Part shown: positions 1 to 9,090 of the stretch, piece after piece
How the letters are laid out: every line of letters begins with the position of its first letter
Position numbering within the stretch: position 1 is the first letter of the stretch
Source: Marinoscillum sp965229915
Lineage (GTDB): Bacteria; Bacteroidota; Bacteroidia; Cytophagales; Cyclobacteriaceae
NCBI RefSeq assembly: GCF_965229915.1
Contig: NZ_CBDDJZ010000001.1
Coordinates: forward strand, 2,728,001 to 2,792,000
Direction: 5' to 3'
DNA: 64,000 bases
Position numbers and translations under genes: made by a program
Notes under the pieces: generated by a model
What the model was told of the DNA's origin: nothing
Seen by the model: the letters and a program-made list of their open reading frames with translations, nothing else
Databases searched by the model: none

Positions 1-395
1 TCATCCAGCTGATCGTTGAGGACTGGATACATTTTCTCTTGCGGTGGGTCCCAGGGTTTGAGTAAATAATAATCTAACTGTACTTCATTAATTGCCCGTA
101 TGGCTGCATCCGTATCAGAGTAAGCTGTCAACAAAATCCGCTTCGCTTCAGGATAAAATGTCCTTGCCCGCTCCAAGAATTCTACACCAAGCATTTCTGG
201 CATCCGCTGATCAGAGATAAATAGTGCGATGGTTTCACCTTTATTTTTTAACTCCTTTAGGGCCTCCAGGGCTTCACTGGCTGAATCAGTGGCCATGATT
301 TTATAGTCACTCCGATACTCCGAACGGACATCTCGTTTGACAGCATTGAGTACCGCAGGGTCATCGTCGAGAAGAAATATGATGGGTTGTTTCAT
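1..395 (-). CDS. Receiver-domain protein, 3' part cut off by the window edge
   Basis: The reading frame starts at ATG 395-393 and runs off the left edge, giving about 131 residues. It is a CheY-like receiver: acidic pocket DDD at residues 10-12, phospho-acceptor Asp62 in FISDQRMPE, the switch Thr in LLTAYSD and the conserved Lys in LLKPWD. It lies 16 bp downstream of the cyclic-nucleotide/histidine kinase gene and is probably co-transcribed with it, so that kinase is its likely partner. In Bacteroidota and Actinobacteria such a kinase is often next to a protein with this receiver fused to a thioredoxin-reductase-like FAD enzyme; that the missing part is such a reductase is only inference from context. 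A stand-alone response regulator is the alternative. Confidence 0.8.
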   Translation of the reverse strand, partial: MKQPIIFLLDDDPAVLNAVKRDVRSEYRSDYKIMATDSASEALEALKELKNKGETIALFISDQRMPEMLGVEFLERARTFYPEAKRILLTAYSDTDAAIRAINEVQLDYYLLKPWDPPQEKMYPVLNDQLD

Positions 396-411
396 TGATT
401 ATACTTGTCGG

Positions 412-1803
412 TTAGGTGATAGGAAGACAAACTTTAAACGCTGTGCCGGATGCATTGGATTCAAAGGTAATGGCACCATTGTGCTGTGTAGTTACTATCT
501 GGTGAACCACTTCCAAACCCAGGCCAGTGCCTTTGCCAATGTCTTTGGTAGTGAAAAACGGATCAAATATCTGATCTTGAATATCCTCGGGAATTCCCGA
601 TCCAGAATCTTTAATGATCACATTAATGAATTCTTTGTCTTGTACGGTTTTAATCAGGAGCTTTCTGGATTCAGCATTTTCCATGGCATCAATGGCATTG
701 TCAATAAGATTCGTCCATACCTGGTTCATCTCACTGACCAGGATTCGTGGTTTGGCCAGGTTCGGGGAAAATTCCTTTTCAACTGAAATATTAGCCTTGC
801 GCAGCTTGTGGCCGAGCATGTTCAGGGTGTTCTCGATTCCTTCGTGCAAATCCACGGGCTTTTTCTCCGGTGCCTGGTCCATGTGTGTATAGCTTTTCAC
901 GGAAGTGACCAGTGTGTTGATCCTTCCTGAAGCCTCCTCAATTTCCGAAACCAAAAGCTCTGTAGTCAGCACCTGATCCAGCCAGTTGAGGATGGGTCCC
1001 AGGTCTTTATCCTGTACATAATTCGTTAGATCATCCAGATCATCACTGTTGAATCCAAAAGTGACCAATGTATCTGTCAGCGACTCAGCATGGTCTATTT
1101 CATTCTCCTCCAACCAGTCCAGCAAATCATCCTCCAGTGAGGAACGCTCCATCATCGATAGTTTGGGTTTTGGATGCTCAAGCTTTGCAAAAAGCATCTC
1201 ATTTACCGCATCCACTTGCTCATCGGTCATGTCAATTTTGATGACGCGTTTGAAGCCTTCTGGCAAGAGTTTTAAGTGGGATGAAAGTGATTGAGCACTT
1301 CGGACGATGGCCGCAGATGGGTTATTGAGCTCATGAGCCAGTCCGGCAGACAGTTTTCCCAATGCCATCATTTTATCATTCTGCTGCTGAGCTTTGGTAA
1401 ACTGACGAATCCGGGAGCTCATGACATGAACCAAAGCAGTCGTCAACTCTTCCTGCTGAGTGATCATGTCGTGAAATCGGCTCTTCGGCAAAATCAGCAC
1501 TCTGGCTTCCTGCATGACTTGTGCATACCCGTTGGCCACATCTGCCCGAGAATATGGTAAGTAACCAGAGATACTTCCAGGTACAAAATTGCCAATGACT
1601 CGAAACTGGTTTCCTTGCTTGGATTTAAGCACCACATTGCCCTCTAGCAATATAAGCAGCTTGTCAATCGGATCTCCAGGTTTGAACAAGTGGTCACCTT
1701 CCTGATAGGTCACTATCTGACCTTCATCGAGCAGCCACTGCAGTTGCTCGGTAGGTACATCCTTCAATGATTCAACTGCTTTTAACAGATCTAATGGGGC
1801 CAT
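412..1803 (-). CDS. cNMP-binding-domain sensor histidine kinase
   Basis: About 463 residues. The N-terminal part (roughly residues 10-120) is a cyclic-nucleotide-binding/CRP-like beta barrel (EGDHLFKPGDPIDKLLIL). A long helical linker carries the H-box LSAGLAHELNNPSAAI, and the C-terminus is a HATPase_c domain (N-box WTNLIDNAIDAM, G1 KDSGSGIP, G2 GKGTGLGLEVV). No membrane segment is visible, so it should be a soluble kinase that senses a cytoplasmic ligand and phosphorylates the receiver protein encoded 16 bp downstream. An in-frame TTG at 1833 would add ten residues with no domain content; ATG 1803 (MAPLDLL) is preferred. Whether the barrel binds a nucleotide cannot be told from sequence. 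Confidence 0.85.
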   Translation of the reverse strand: MAPLDLLKAVESLKDVPTEQLQWLLDEGQIVTYQEGDHLFKPGDPIDKLLILLEGNVVLKSKQGNQFRVIGNFVPGSISGYLPYSRADVANGYAQVMQEARVLILPKSRFHDMITQQEELTTALVHVMSSRIRQFTKAQQQNDKMMALGKLSAGLAHELNNPSAAIVRSAQSLSSHLKLLPEGFKRVIKIDMTDEQVDAVNEMLFAKLEHPKPKLSMMERSSLEDDLLDWLEENEIDHAESLTDTLVTFGFNSDDLDDLTNYVQDKDLGPILNWLDQVLTTELLVSEIEEASGRINTLVTSVKSYTHMDQAPEKKPVDLHEGIENTLNMLGHKLRKANISVEKEFSPNLAKPRILVSEMNQVWTNLIDNAIDAMENAESRKLLIKTVQDKEFINVIIKDSGSGIPEDIQDQIFDPFFTTKDIGKGTGLGLEVVHQIVTTQHNGAITFESNASGTAFKVCLPIT

Positions 1804-1934
1804 GAGATTTTTACTGGAGTTTACGTTATTCAATTTATTTGTTTGTCGGTTTAAAAACCAATGTCTTATGGACGACCTTCGACTAATCCGGTCAATCCGC
1901 TATCTTTCCATTATCAAAATTGTCCAATCAACGC

Positions 1935-4808
1935 ATGAAAAAATTAATCGCCTTATTGCTGATGGTAGGATGTTCCTCCGTCTTTGCTCAAAAAAATGAC
2001 TTGCTGCAGGTAGAGTCCTATCAACTCACCAATGGTCTAACTGTATTTCTCAATCCTGACAGTACAACTACCAAGGTCTTTGGGGCGGTGATGGTCAACG
2101 CTGGAGCTAAAAATGAAGACCCAACAGCAACGGGCATGGCACATTATCTAGAGCATATGCTTTTTAAGGGTACCGATCGAATGGGCACATGGGATTTCTC
2201 CTCTGAGAAGCCTCACCTGGACTCAATTAACTTGCTGTATGAACAGCTGGCTGATGCAAGTACTCCTGAGCGCAAGTCTGCGATCCAGCAAGAAATCAAC
2301 AAGCAATCCATCGCTGCATCTACTTATGGTTTGCCCAATGAATTTGATAAGTTGCTCAAAAGCATTGGTAGCACAGGGGTGAATGCCTTCACCAACTATG
2401 AGATGACTTACTACCACAATTATTTCCCTCCGCATGAGATCGATAAGTGGTTGGACCTGTATGCCGAAAGGTTTGAGCGACCCATTTTTCGCTCCTTTCA
2501 GTCGGAGCTTGAGGTAGTTTACGAAGAAAAGAATCGTGCTGAGGACAGCTTCGAAAGGCGGGTGTTCGAAAAAATGGAGTCGCTGATCTTTCCTAACCTT
2601 CCCTATGGTCAGTGGTCCGTTTTGGGTACAACAGATCACCTGAAAAATCCATCCCTTACTAAAATGTACGACTTCTATGAGAAGAACTATGTGCCGGGTA
2701 ATATGGCATTGATCCTAAGCGGCAACTTTGATAAGGAAGAAGTAAAGCCCAGCATCGAAGCACGTTTTGGTGATTGGGAAGCTCGAGAAGTACCAGTGCT
2801 GAACCTACCACAAGCCCAACCAATAAAAGGTGAGCGAGTAGAGAAAGTGCGGATCACCCCGGTGAAGGCTGGATTCCTAGGTTTCCAAACTGTTCCTTAC
2901 AGACATCCAGACCGATATGCCATGGATGTCTGCGAATACCTGCTCTACAATGAAGGGGAAACGGGTTTTATCAATCAGATCGAGCTGAATAATGAAATGA
3001 TCTATGCTGGCTCGTTCAATTCAGTCTACAATGATGCCGGAGCATTTGTGATCTTCTTTGTTCCCAAAATCCTCATTCAGAGTATTGGCAATGCCGAAAA
3101 GAAAATAGAGGCAGCACTGGAAAGAGTACGAACCGGAGACTTTTCAGATGAACTCTTGCAAGCAGCAAAAAATGAAATCAGCAGAAATTTTCAGGAAAGC
3201 CTGGAAGACCTGGAAGAAAGAAGTGTGCTCATAGGAGGCGCTTTCAACGCAGGGCTTAGTTGGGAGGAAGTACTTGCTTATCCTGAAACAGTGCAAAATA
3301 TTACCAAAGCTGATATCCAGCGAGTGGCCAATGCCTATCTGGGCGACAATCGTGTGAAGATGATCTCCAGAACCGGGTTTCCTAAAAAAGACAAACTGGA
3401 CAAACCCCCTTACAAACCGGTGGTAACAGAGCAGGAAAAAGAATCGGCCTATGCCCAATCCTTTGAAGAGATTCCGGCCAGACCATTTGAACCACAGTTC
3501 CTCGATCTGGAAGAAGATGTAGAGCGAACGAAGCTCTCAGGCGGTCATGAATTGATTGTCTCTAAAAACCCGATCAACAATGTGTTCAACCTGGAACTAA
3601 GGTTCAAAAAGGGAACCATTAACGAACCAAAGCTGGAATACGTAGCAGCAATAGGCACACTCTCAGGTGCCGGGGACTACAGCATGAATGAGCTTAAAAA
3701 TGCATTCGCCAGCATTGGTAGCACCTACAGTGTGTACGCCGGACTGAATCATTTTGTGGTGGAGATCACAGGTACCGAGAACAATCTGGAAGAGGCACTA
3801 AAACTTGCCAACATTTTGCTCACCGATATCAAACCAGATGATAATTCACTAAAAGTCCTTTACAACAGTGAGAAGACCGAACGCAAACTAGAAAAGCGCA
3901 CTCCACAGTCCTTGAGCGTAGCTCTGCTCAATTATGCTTCGTATGGAGAGGAGTCCTATTACCTCAAACGCTTCGGACAGAAGCAAATCAAAAAACTGGA
4001 TGCTGAGGACCTGAAGAACGATTTCCTGGCAATCATGAAAAACTACCAGGCGGAAGTGATCTTCTCTGGAAAGACAAATACCTCTGAATTGGCAGATTTA
4101 TTAATTAAGCATCTGGACTTAGCTGAAAATGGTACCGCTAACAAAATGCAGGTGCGAGAGATGCAACCGGTGAGCAAACCACAAATACTCTTTGTAAACA
4201 ATAAAAAAGCGGTACAAAGTCAGGTGTATTTTTATATGCCTGGTCCTCCAGTCACCAGGGAGGAATATCCATATCACCAGGCCTTTAACCAGTACTTCGG
4301 AGGTGGTTTTTCTGGGTTAGTCTTACAAGAAATCCGAGAATACAGGTCACTTGCTTACTCAGCAGGAGGCTGGTACCAAACAGCTCCTTTAGAAGGGTCA
4401 AAAGCTCGCTTGCTCACCTATATTGGGTGCCAGGCCGATAAAACTACTGATGCCATTGCCGTGATGAAAGGACTAATCGAAGACATGCCGCAGAAAGCAG
4501 AACGCATTCCTTCCTTACGCAAAAACCTGCAGTTAGAGACCGTCACTGAATACCCGGATTTCAGAAATATCCCGGATCAGGTGATCAACCTGGAGCTTAG
4601 AGGTTTTGATGAGGACCCCAATAAGAAAGCGTTTGATACCTACGCGGAGTTATCGATGGACGACATCTATCAGTTCTATGCCGAGCGAATCAAGGATAAG
4701 CCGTATACAATTACCGTATTGGGAGATTCACGCCGCATCAACCTGGATAAACTACGGCAGCTAGGTGATGTGGTAGAGCTGGATTATGACGACTTCATGA
4801 CGAAATAG
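1935..4808 (+). CDS. M16 family zinc metalloprotease, secreted
   Basis: 957 residues from ATG 1935; a TTG 15 bp upstream is also in frame, but the ATG gives a clean signal peptide (MKKLIALLLMVGCSSVFAQ). Two tandem M16 halves are visible. The first carries the inverted zinc motif HYLEH at about residues 70-74, with further acidic residues in EVVYEEKNRAED supplying the third ligand. The second half (from about residue 540) lacks HxxEH and should be the non-catalytic partner lobe, as in pitrilysin/PqqL-like proteins. It likely degrades peptides in the periplasm or outside the cell. The paraoxonase-like gene starts 2 bp after the stop, so the two form an operon. Confidence 0.9.
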   Translation: MKKLIALLLMVGCSSVFAQKNDLLQVESYQLTNGLTVFLNPDSTTTKVFGAVMVNAGAKNEDPTATGMAHYLEHMLFKGTDRMGTWDFSSEKPHLDSINLLYEQLADASTPERKSAIQQEINKQSIAASTYGLPNEFDKLLKSIGSTGVNAFTNYEMTYYHNYFPPHEIDKWLDLYAERFERPIFRSFQSELEVVYEEKNRAEDSFERRVFEKMESLIFPNLPYGQWSVLGTTDHLKNPSLTKMYDFYEKNYVPGNMALILSGNFDKEEVKPSIEARFGDWEAREVPVLNLPQAQPIKGERVEKVRITPVKAGFLGFQTVPYRHPDRYAMDVCEYLLYNEGETGFINQIELNNEMIYAGSFNSVYNDAGAFVIFFVPKILIQSIGNAEKKIEAALERVRTGDFSDELLQAAKNEISRNFQESLEDLEERSVLIGGAFNAGLSWEEVLAYPETVQNITKADIQRVANAYLGDNRVKMISRTGFPKKDKLDKPPYKPVVTEQEKESAYAQSFEEIPARPFEPQFLDLEEDVERTKLSGGHELIVSKNPINNVFNLELRFKKGTINEPKLEYVAAIGTLSGAGDYSMNELKNAFASIGSTYSVYAGLNHFVVEITGTENNLEEALKLANILLTDIKPDDNSLKVLYNSEKTERKLEKRTPQSLSVALLNYASYGEESYYLKRFGQKQIKKLDAEDLKNDFLAIMKNYQAEVIFSGKTNTSELADLLIKHLDLAENGTANKMQVREMQPVSKPQILFVNNKKAVQSQVYFYMPGPPVTREEYPYHQAFNQYFGGGFSGLVLQEIREYRSLAYSAGGWYQTAPLEGSKARLLTYIGCQADKTTDAIAVMKGLIEDMPQKAERIPSLRKNLQLETVTEYPDFRNIPDQVINLELRGFDEDPNKKAFDTYAELSMDDIYQFYAERIKDKPYTITVLGDSRRINLDKLRQLGDVVELDYDDFMTK

Positions 4809-4810
4809 CC

Positions 4811-5854
4811 ATGAAGAAGTTCCCAATCGCATTCGGAGTTCTCCTATTGATTGTTGGAGGTATAGTGCTCCACATACTGATATCAGGTGGGTTTTTTCGT
4901 GAAATAAAACCAGGCTATAGTGGGAACATCAGCAGAATGATCGGTGTAAAAGGAGCCGAAGACCTGGCAATTTCCAGAGAAGATTCCTTTCTGATCATCA
5001 GCAGTGACGATCGGGCGGCGCGGTTTCACGGGCGTCACCGAGAAGGTGGTCTGTACAAACTCGATCTCAAGAACCCTGAAGCAACTCCTGTGCTGCTATC
5101 GGGAGCGATAGATTTTCCATTTTTCCCTCATGGTATCTCCATGCTCAAAATTGACTCTGGTGTCTATAAGCTCTGGGTAATCAACCACCCAAGGAGAAAT
5201 CATACAGTAGAAGTCTTCAAGTTATTTGGTGATACTCTGGTTCATGAACTTACCCTGGAGGACGATGCCTTGGTGAGCCCTAATGACCTGATTGCCATCA
5301 ACGAAGATCAATTTTATGTAACTAATGACCACCAGTATCGGTATGGCTGGAGGCGAATAGCCGAAGATTACCTGGGTCTGGCGCTTTCGGATGTTCGGTT
5401 TTATGATGGCACTAACTATACCAAAGTTGCCGATGATATTGCTTACGCTAACGGCATCAACTACGATGCGGACCGAAACTTGCTCTTTGTTGCTTCTCCA
5501 AGAGGGTTTCTGGTAAAGGTGTTTGAGCCAAAAGAAACAGGCGAACTGGAGTTCATCGAAGATATTGATACCGGAACAGGTGTGGACAACATCGAATTTG
5601 ATGCAAATGGTAAACTCTGGATTGGGTGTCATCCCAACCTGCTGGCTTTCGCCAAATACGCCTCAGGTAAGGCGGGTTATTCTCCATCAGAGATCATTAT
5701 CATTGATTATCGTGCGGAGGGCGACTATTCTGTTGAGTCTGTCTTTATAGATGAGGGTGAGTTGATTTCTGCCTCCACCGTCGCGATTCCTTTCCATAAC
5801 CAGGTTTACATAGGTAATGTGATGGATGATGAGCTCGTTGTTTGGAAACCATAA
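4811..5854 (+). CDS. Paraoxonase/arylesterase-like beta-propeller, membrane anchored
   Basis: 347 residues. One N-terminal hydrophobic segment (about residues 5-26) without a clear cleavage site suggests a signal anchor. The rest resembles the paraoxonase/SMP-30 six-bladed propeller: PHGIS, the calcium-site motifs SPNDL and VTNDH, YANGINYD, DNIEFDANGKLWIG with HPN, and a closing blade FHNQVYIGNV. In PON family enzymes the Asn and Asp residues of these motifs hold the catalytic calcium, so lactonase or arylesterase activity is likely; the substrate is unknown. It follows the M16 protease by 2 bp and ends in a strong shared terminator. Confidence 0.8.
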   Translation: MKKFPIAFGVLLLIVGGIVLHILISGGFFREIKPGYSGNISRMIGVKGAEDLAISREDSFLIISSDDRAARFHGRHREGGLYKLDLKNPEATPVLLSGAIDFPFFPHGISMLKIDSGVYKLWVINHPRRNHTVEVFKLFGDTLVHELTLEDDALVSPNDLIAINEDQFYVTNDHQYRYGWRRIAEDYLGLALSDVRFYDGTNYTKVADDIAYANGINYDADRNLLFVASPRGFLVKVFEPKETGELEFIEDIDTGTGVDNIEFDANGKLWIGCHPNLLAFAKYASGKAGYSPSEIIIIDYRAEGDYSVESVFIDEGELISASTVAIPFHNQVYIGNVMDDELVVWKP

Positions 5855-5855
5855 A

Positions 5856-5885
5856 AACCCTGAGCTCCAAATGAGCATCAGGGTT
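5856..5885. terminator. Bidirectional intrinsic terminator
   Basis: AACCCTGA-GCTC pairs with GAGC-(a)-TCAGGGTT: a 12-bp stem with one bulge and a 5-nt loop. It sits between the convergent paraoxonase-like gene and the DUF4097 gene. Confidence 0.75.
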
Positions 5886-5907
5886 CAGACTTGGAAAATT
5901 ATGGTTC

Positions 5908-6555
5908 CTATCCTTTTCTCAGAAAAATATCTCCACTGATTGTTTCTAGCTCCATGGGGATTCCACCATTATTGATTCTACCTTTCACCTTCATTCCCAC
6001 TATCTGTCGCAAGCCGTCTTTTCCTTCTGGGTAGGCTATATTGAGATCTGAGTAAATTTCTCCAGAGATGGTTTTTGCATCGAAATCAATACCCTCAGTA
6101 GAAGGCACAGAGATATCGATATCTCCGGAGATAGTTTTCAACTTCATGTCTCGTGGATAATTGGTTAGGATAAAGTCACCACTGATGGTATATGCATCCA
6201 CCTTCATGTTTTTAGGCATGTACACTGTATAGTAGAGGTCCGTTTGCCAGCTGCAGTTGTTATCCTTGCGGTCTATCTTGTCCCACATGTCCTTATCCAT
6301 TTCGATGGTAATGGATCGTGAAGTTTCACGCTTCTCCAGGGAGAAAATATGGTCGTATTCGCCATCGTTGATTGAGACGCTGACTTCCACATAAACTTCC
6401 TGTTTGTCCCAGGTCTTTACAGTGATTTCATCAGCAAAGTCAAATTTCAACTCCAGCAGGTCCTGATCGCTGACCGTGGCTCTTTCGGTCACTTTGGTCT
6501 GGGCAAATCCCACCCAGGTAGCTGTTACAAACAGCGCAGTTAAAAGATTTTTCAT
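5908..6555 (-). CDS. DUF4097-like secreted beta-structured protein (second copy)
   Basis: 215 residues with signal peptide MKNLLTALFVTATWVGFAQ. The mature part has repeated short strands with the recurring phrase TISGDI/TISGEI, typical of DUF4097 (putative adhesin/beta-helix) proteins, and ends in ETISGDIFLRKG. Function is unknown; the family is often encoded next to ECF sigma factors. It is the last gene of the sigma/anti-sigma operon, 20 bp after a related 260-residue protein. The two proteins share layout and C-terminal ending, suggesting an old duplication. Confidence 0.75.
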   Translation of the reverse strand: MKNLLTALFVTATWVGFAQTKVTERATVSDQDLLELKFDFADEITVKTWDKQEVYVEVSVSINDGEYDHIFSLEKRETSRSITIEMDKDMWDKIDRKDNNCSWQTDLYYTVYMPKNMKVDAYTISGDFILTNYPRDMKLKTISGDIDISVPSTEGIDFDAKTISGEIYSDLNIAYPEGKDGLRQIVGMKVKGRINNGGIPMELETISGDIFLRKG

Positions 6556-6575
6556 GATTTTAGATTTTTTGTTTC

Positions 6576-7358
6576 TTACTTCTTGCGGATGTACACGTCC
6601 CCGCTGATGCTTTTCAAAGTGATTTCTACCCCACCTCCATTGAGTGTTGCTTCCGAAGACATTCCTCCACCCAGTCGTTTCATTTTTTCGTCATTACCAA
6701 ACTGGAAGTCCATGTCAGTGTAAATCTCACCAGAGATGGAGCTTAGCTTAAAGTTGCCCTTGGTGCTGGCTGGAAGCGTCACATCCACATCTCCGCTCGT
6801 TGTTGTAATCGATGTTGGGGTAGCTTGACTGATGGTAGAAAAATCAACCTCAATGTCACCACTCAATGAATAGGCTACTAAAGGACCAGTAATATTCTTA
6901 AGGTCCAGGTCCCCATTCTGTGTTTTTACCTCCACCTCGTTGGATAGTCCTGTGGCTGAAAAGTCTCCCCCTTGCCAGGAGTTAAGATCCACTTTGAGCT
7001 TGATATTCTTGGGTACTTTGAAGTAATACTCTCCGTCCGCCTTTTTACTGGCTCCAGAGATCTTGATGAGGTTTCCTTCTTGCTGCACACTCAGGCCTAT
7101 TCCTGTATTTTCTGGTCCAGTAGCTGACAGAGGTTTGAGTCCCTTTGCTTTTTCAGGAATCCCTTCATAGTCATCAGTTTCGATGCTAATCTCACTACCA
7201 CTCGTACCCTCTATGATCACGTCTGCATACAGGTTCTCAATGACGATAGTCGTCTGTGACACATCTCCTTTAGGAGAAAGCTTGTATTCCTTAGCCATTT
7301 GGCTGAAGCCCAAAAAAGTCAGGCACATCAGCGCGGATATTATGGTTATTTTTTTCAT
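6576..7358 (-). CDS. DUF4097-like secreted beta-structured protein (first copy)
   Basis: 260 residues with signal peptide ending near FLGFSQ. It is built of short beta repeats with phrases such as TTSGDVDVTLP, SSISGEIYTD and a terminal KSISGDVYIRKK, matching DUF4097. It lies 69 bp downstream of the anti-sigma gene and 20 bp upstream of its paralogue. It is probably exported and may be an envelope output of the ECF pathway, but no biochemical role is assigned. Confidence 0.75.
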   Translation of the reverse strand: MKKITIISALMCLTFLGFSQMAKEYKLSPKGDVSQTTIVIENLYADVIIEGTSGSEISIETDDYEGIPEKAKGLKPLSATGPENTGIGLSVQQEGNLIKISGASKKADGEYYFKVPKNIKLKVDLNSWQGGDFSATGLSNEVEVKTQNGDLDLKNITGPLVAYSLSGDIEVDFSTISQATPTSITTTSGDVDVTLPASTKGNFKLSSISGEIYTDMDFQFGNDEKMKRLGGGMSSEATLNGGGVEITLKSISGDVYIRKK

Positions 7359-7427
7359 TGTCTTTTCGGTTTGTCTTTTGAGTTTTGAAAATTTGATCTA
7401 TTCCAATTGGCCTAATTGAATGCTTTA

Positions 7428-8174
7428 TTAGATGAGAATGTCCAAAGCAATTTTCGCTTGCTTTTTCACCTCTGGGTTGGTCGATTCCTGATCCAACAAA
7501 TGTCTTAGCGGCTTCACAGCCTGTTTTTCTTGCGCCTCGGCTAGAATGCTGATCAGTGAAATTTGAATCAATGGGTCTGTTTGAATTTCCAGGGATTCTG
7601 CCATCCGAGTCCGCACAGTCTCCTGGTCCATGAAGCGCACCAGAGCTTGTGCAGCCGCATAGCGCACATTCGGACTTTCATCGGTATTCAGCGTTTTGAA
7701 TAATGAGCTCAATAATTTTTCACTATAAACAGGTTTTTCTGATTCAATTCTGTTGACCACCTGGAGGCGCTCACTGGCAGATGCCGGATTCAGTGCATTC
7801 ACCATGGACACTTCTTTCAGTATCTCTAGCTGTGCCTTCAAAGCCACCAGCTCCTCAGACTGATCATCTGCAGAAAACTTACCAATGGAAAACCCCAAAA
7901 CCAGCAGTGCCACCGCGGCAGCTACCTGCCACCAGGCAAATGATCCTGATCGGTTTTCTTTGGCGACCTCCTCGGCAATAGCCGTGCTGACCTGAAACTG
8001 GACGGCATCAGGCACTGGTACCTCTTCCATTTGATCCATCGTTTTAATTACCTGCTGGTACTGTTCCAGCTCAGAACTGCAGTCTTCACAGGTGTTCAAG
8101 TGGTGGCTTAGCTCCTGTTCTAACTCACCTGTTTCCAGGTATTCAATAATTTCTTCTTCTGTGATATGTCTCAT
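7428..8174 (-). CDS. Anti-sigma factor with zinc finger, one membrane helix and HEAT-like tail
   Basis: 248 residues. The N-terminus has the zinc anti-sigma signature H25-x3-C29-x2-C32 (HLNTCEDC). A single membrane helix follows at about residues 82-100 (WWQVAAAVALLVLGFSIG). The C-terminal 90 residues look like two or three HEAT repeats (NVRYAAAQALVRFM; DPLIQISLISILAEA; PEVKKQAKIALDIL), predicted to be outside the inner membrane. It starts 7 bp after the ECF sigma gene, so it should bind and inhibit that sigma factor. The HEAT tail is a plausible sensor or partner-binding domain (inference). Confidence 0.85.
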   Translation of the reverse strand: MRHITEEEIIEYLETGELEQELSHHLNTCEDCSSELEQYQQVIKTMDQMEEVPVPDAVQFQVSTAIAEEVAKENRSGSFAWWQVAAAVALLVLGFSIGKFSADDQSEELVALKAQLEILKEVSMVNALNPASASERLQVVNRIESEKPVYSEKLLSSLFKTLNTDESPNVRYAAAQALVRFMDQETVRTRMAESLEIQTDPLIQISLISILAEAQEKQAVKPLRHLLDQESTNPEVKKQAKIALDILI

Positions 8175-8181
8175 CCTCTGG

Positions 8182-8730
8182 TCAGTTGAGGTTCTTTTCT
8201 ATTTCAAAATAAATTTCCTTAAGCTGCTTGATGGTACGATGGACCTGCACTTTGATGGCGCTCACTGACGTTTCCCTCAGCTCGGCAATCTGCTCGTATT
8301 TCATGCCTTGAAACTTGCTGAGCACTAACAGCTCCCGTTTGTCATCGGGCAGTTGCTTCATGGCCAGCATCAAGGTCTGTTCGCGTTCATATTGTAGCTC
8401 ATCTTGATGGTCTTCCTTTTCTGGAAGCACTTCTACCGGATTGAACCGATCAGAGTGTACTTTCATTTTCTTAAAATGATCCTTCACCTGGTTGCGAGCG
8501 ATCTGAAACAGCCACGTCTCGAAACTATTTCCGGCTTTGTACGACTTCCGATACTTCATCACCCGGATGAAGGTATTCTGAGTCAGGTCCGCACTATCGG
8601 CCGCATCCATCGTTGCCCTCAGAAAGTAGTTGTACACACGCTGTTGATAGCGGATCACCAGGGCATTGAGCATGTCTAGTTGCCCACGTTGCACCGTCAT
8701 CATTAACAGCTCGTCACTTGCTTCGCTCAA
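8182..8730 (-). CDS. ECF-family RNA polymerase sigma factor
   Basis: 182 residues. Region 2 is visible as YNYFLRATMDAADSADLTQ and TFIRVMKYRKSYK...FETWLFQIARNQ; region 4 as LPDDKRELLVLSKFQGM followed by the helix-turn-helix YEQIAELRETSVSAIKVQV. The start used is TTG at 8730, since the first ATG (codon 10) would trim the start of region 2; this start is not certain. It heads an operon of sigma factor, anti-sigma factor and two DUF4097 proteins, which are its likely regulator and targets. Confidence 0.88.
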   Translation of the reverse strand: MSEASDELLMMTVQRGQLDMLNALVIRYQQRVYNYFLRATMDAADSADLTQNTFIRVMKYRKSYKAGNSFETWLFQIARNQVKDHFKKMKVHSDRFNPVEVLPEKEDHQDELQYEREQTLMLAMKQLPDDKRELLVLSKFQGMKYEQIAELRETSVSAIKVQVHRTIKQLKEIYFEIEKNLN

Positions 8731-8831
8731 GTTCTAATTCAGTTTAGATTTTTGTGAATTCGGATAAGTTACCTGAAAAGGAAAGGAAGGTTACAGGGGT
8801 TTGAGAATTTTTATCAGCTTCAGAATGTTTC

Positions 8832-8861
8832 TTGTTCAATGTCGAATTATCATTACATTTA
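8832..8861 (+). promoter_or_regulatory. Putative Bacteroidota-type promoter for the toxin-antitoxin pair
   Basis: TTG at 8832-8834, a 19-nt spacer, and TACATTTA at 8854-8861 (consensus TAnnTTTG, one mismatch). The antitoxin ATG is only 4 nt after the box, so the transcript would be leaderless or nearly so. Confidence 0.35.
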
Positions 8862-8865
8862 GACT

Positions 8866-9090
8866 ATGACTCGAATCAAAGAAAGACTCATTGGCAAAAT
8901 TCAGGAAAGTGAAGACCTTGAACTTCTCGAAGATATCTTATCTATTCTGGATGAGAGTTCAGATGAAGTCATCCGATTAACTACCCACCAAAAATCAAGT
9001 GTTGAGAGTTCTCTAAAAGATATAAATGAGGGTAGGGTACTGAGTGAGAAAGATTTCGAAGACAAAATGAATCAATGGTCAAGCGAATAG
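8866..9090 (+). CDS. Small acidic antitoxin-like protein of a type II TA pair
   Basis: 74 residues, rich in Glu/Asp, with helical N-terminal half (KERLIGKIQESEDLELLEDILSILDE) and a C-terminal tail like those that wrap RelE/ParE toxins. Its 3' end overlaps the toxin start by 16 bp, the usual antitoxin-first arrangement. No DNA-binding fold is obvious by eye; it resembles small antitoxins paired with ParE toxins in Bacteroidota. The identification rests mainly on the neighbour. Confidence 0.65.
   Translation: MTRIKERLIGKIQESEDLELLEDILSILDESSDEVIRLTTHQKSSVESSLKDINEGRVLSEKDFEDKMNQWSSE

Noticed and set aside
412..1294. Several plus-strand ORFs opposite the first kinase gene
   Set aside because: Shadows of the kinase reading frame; no start context, no motifs.
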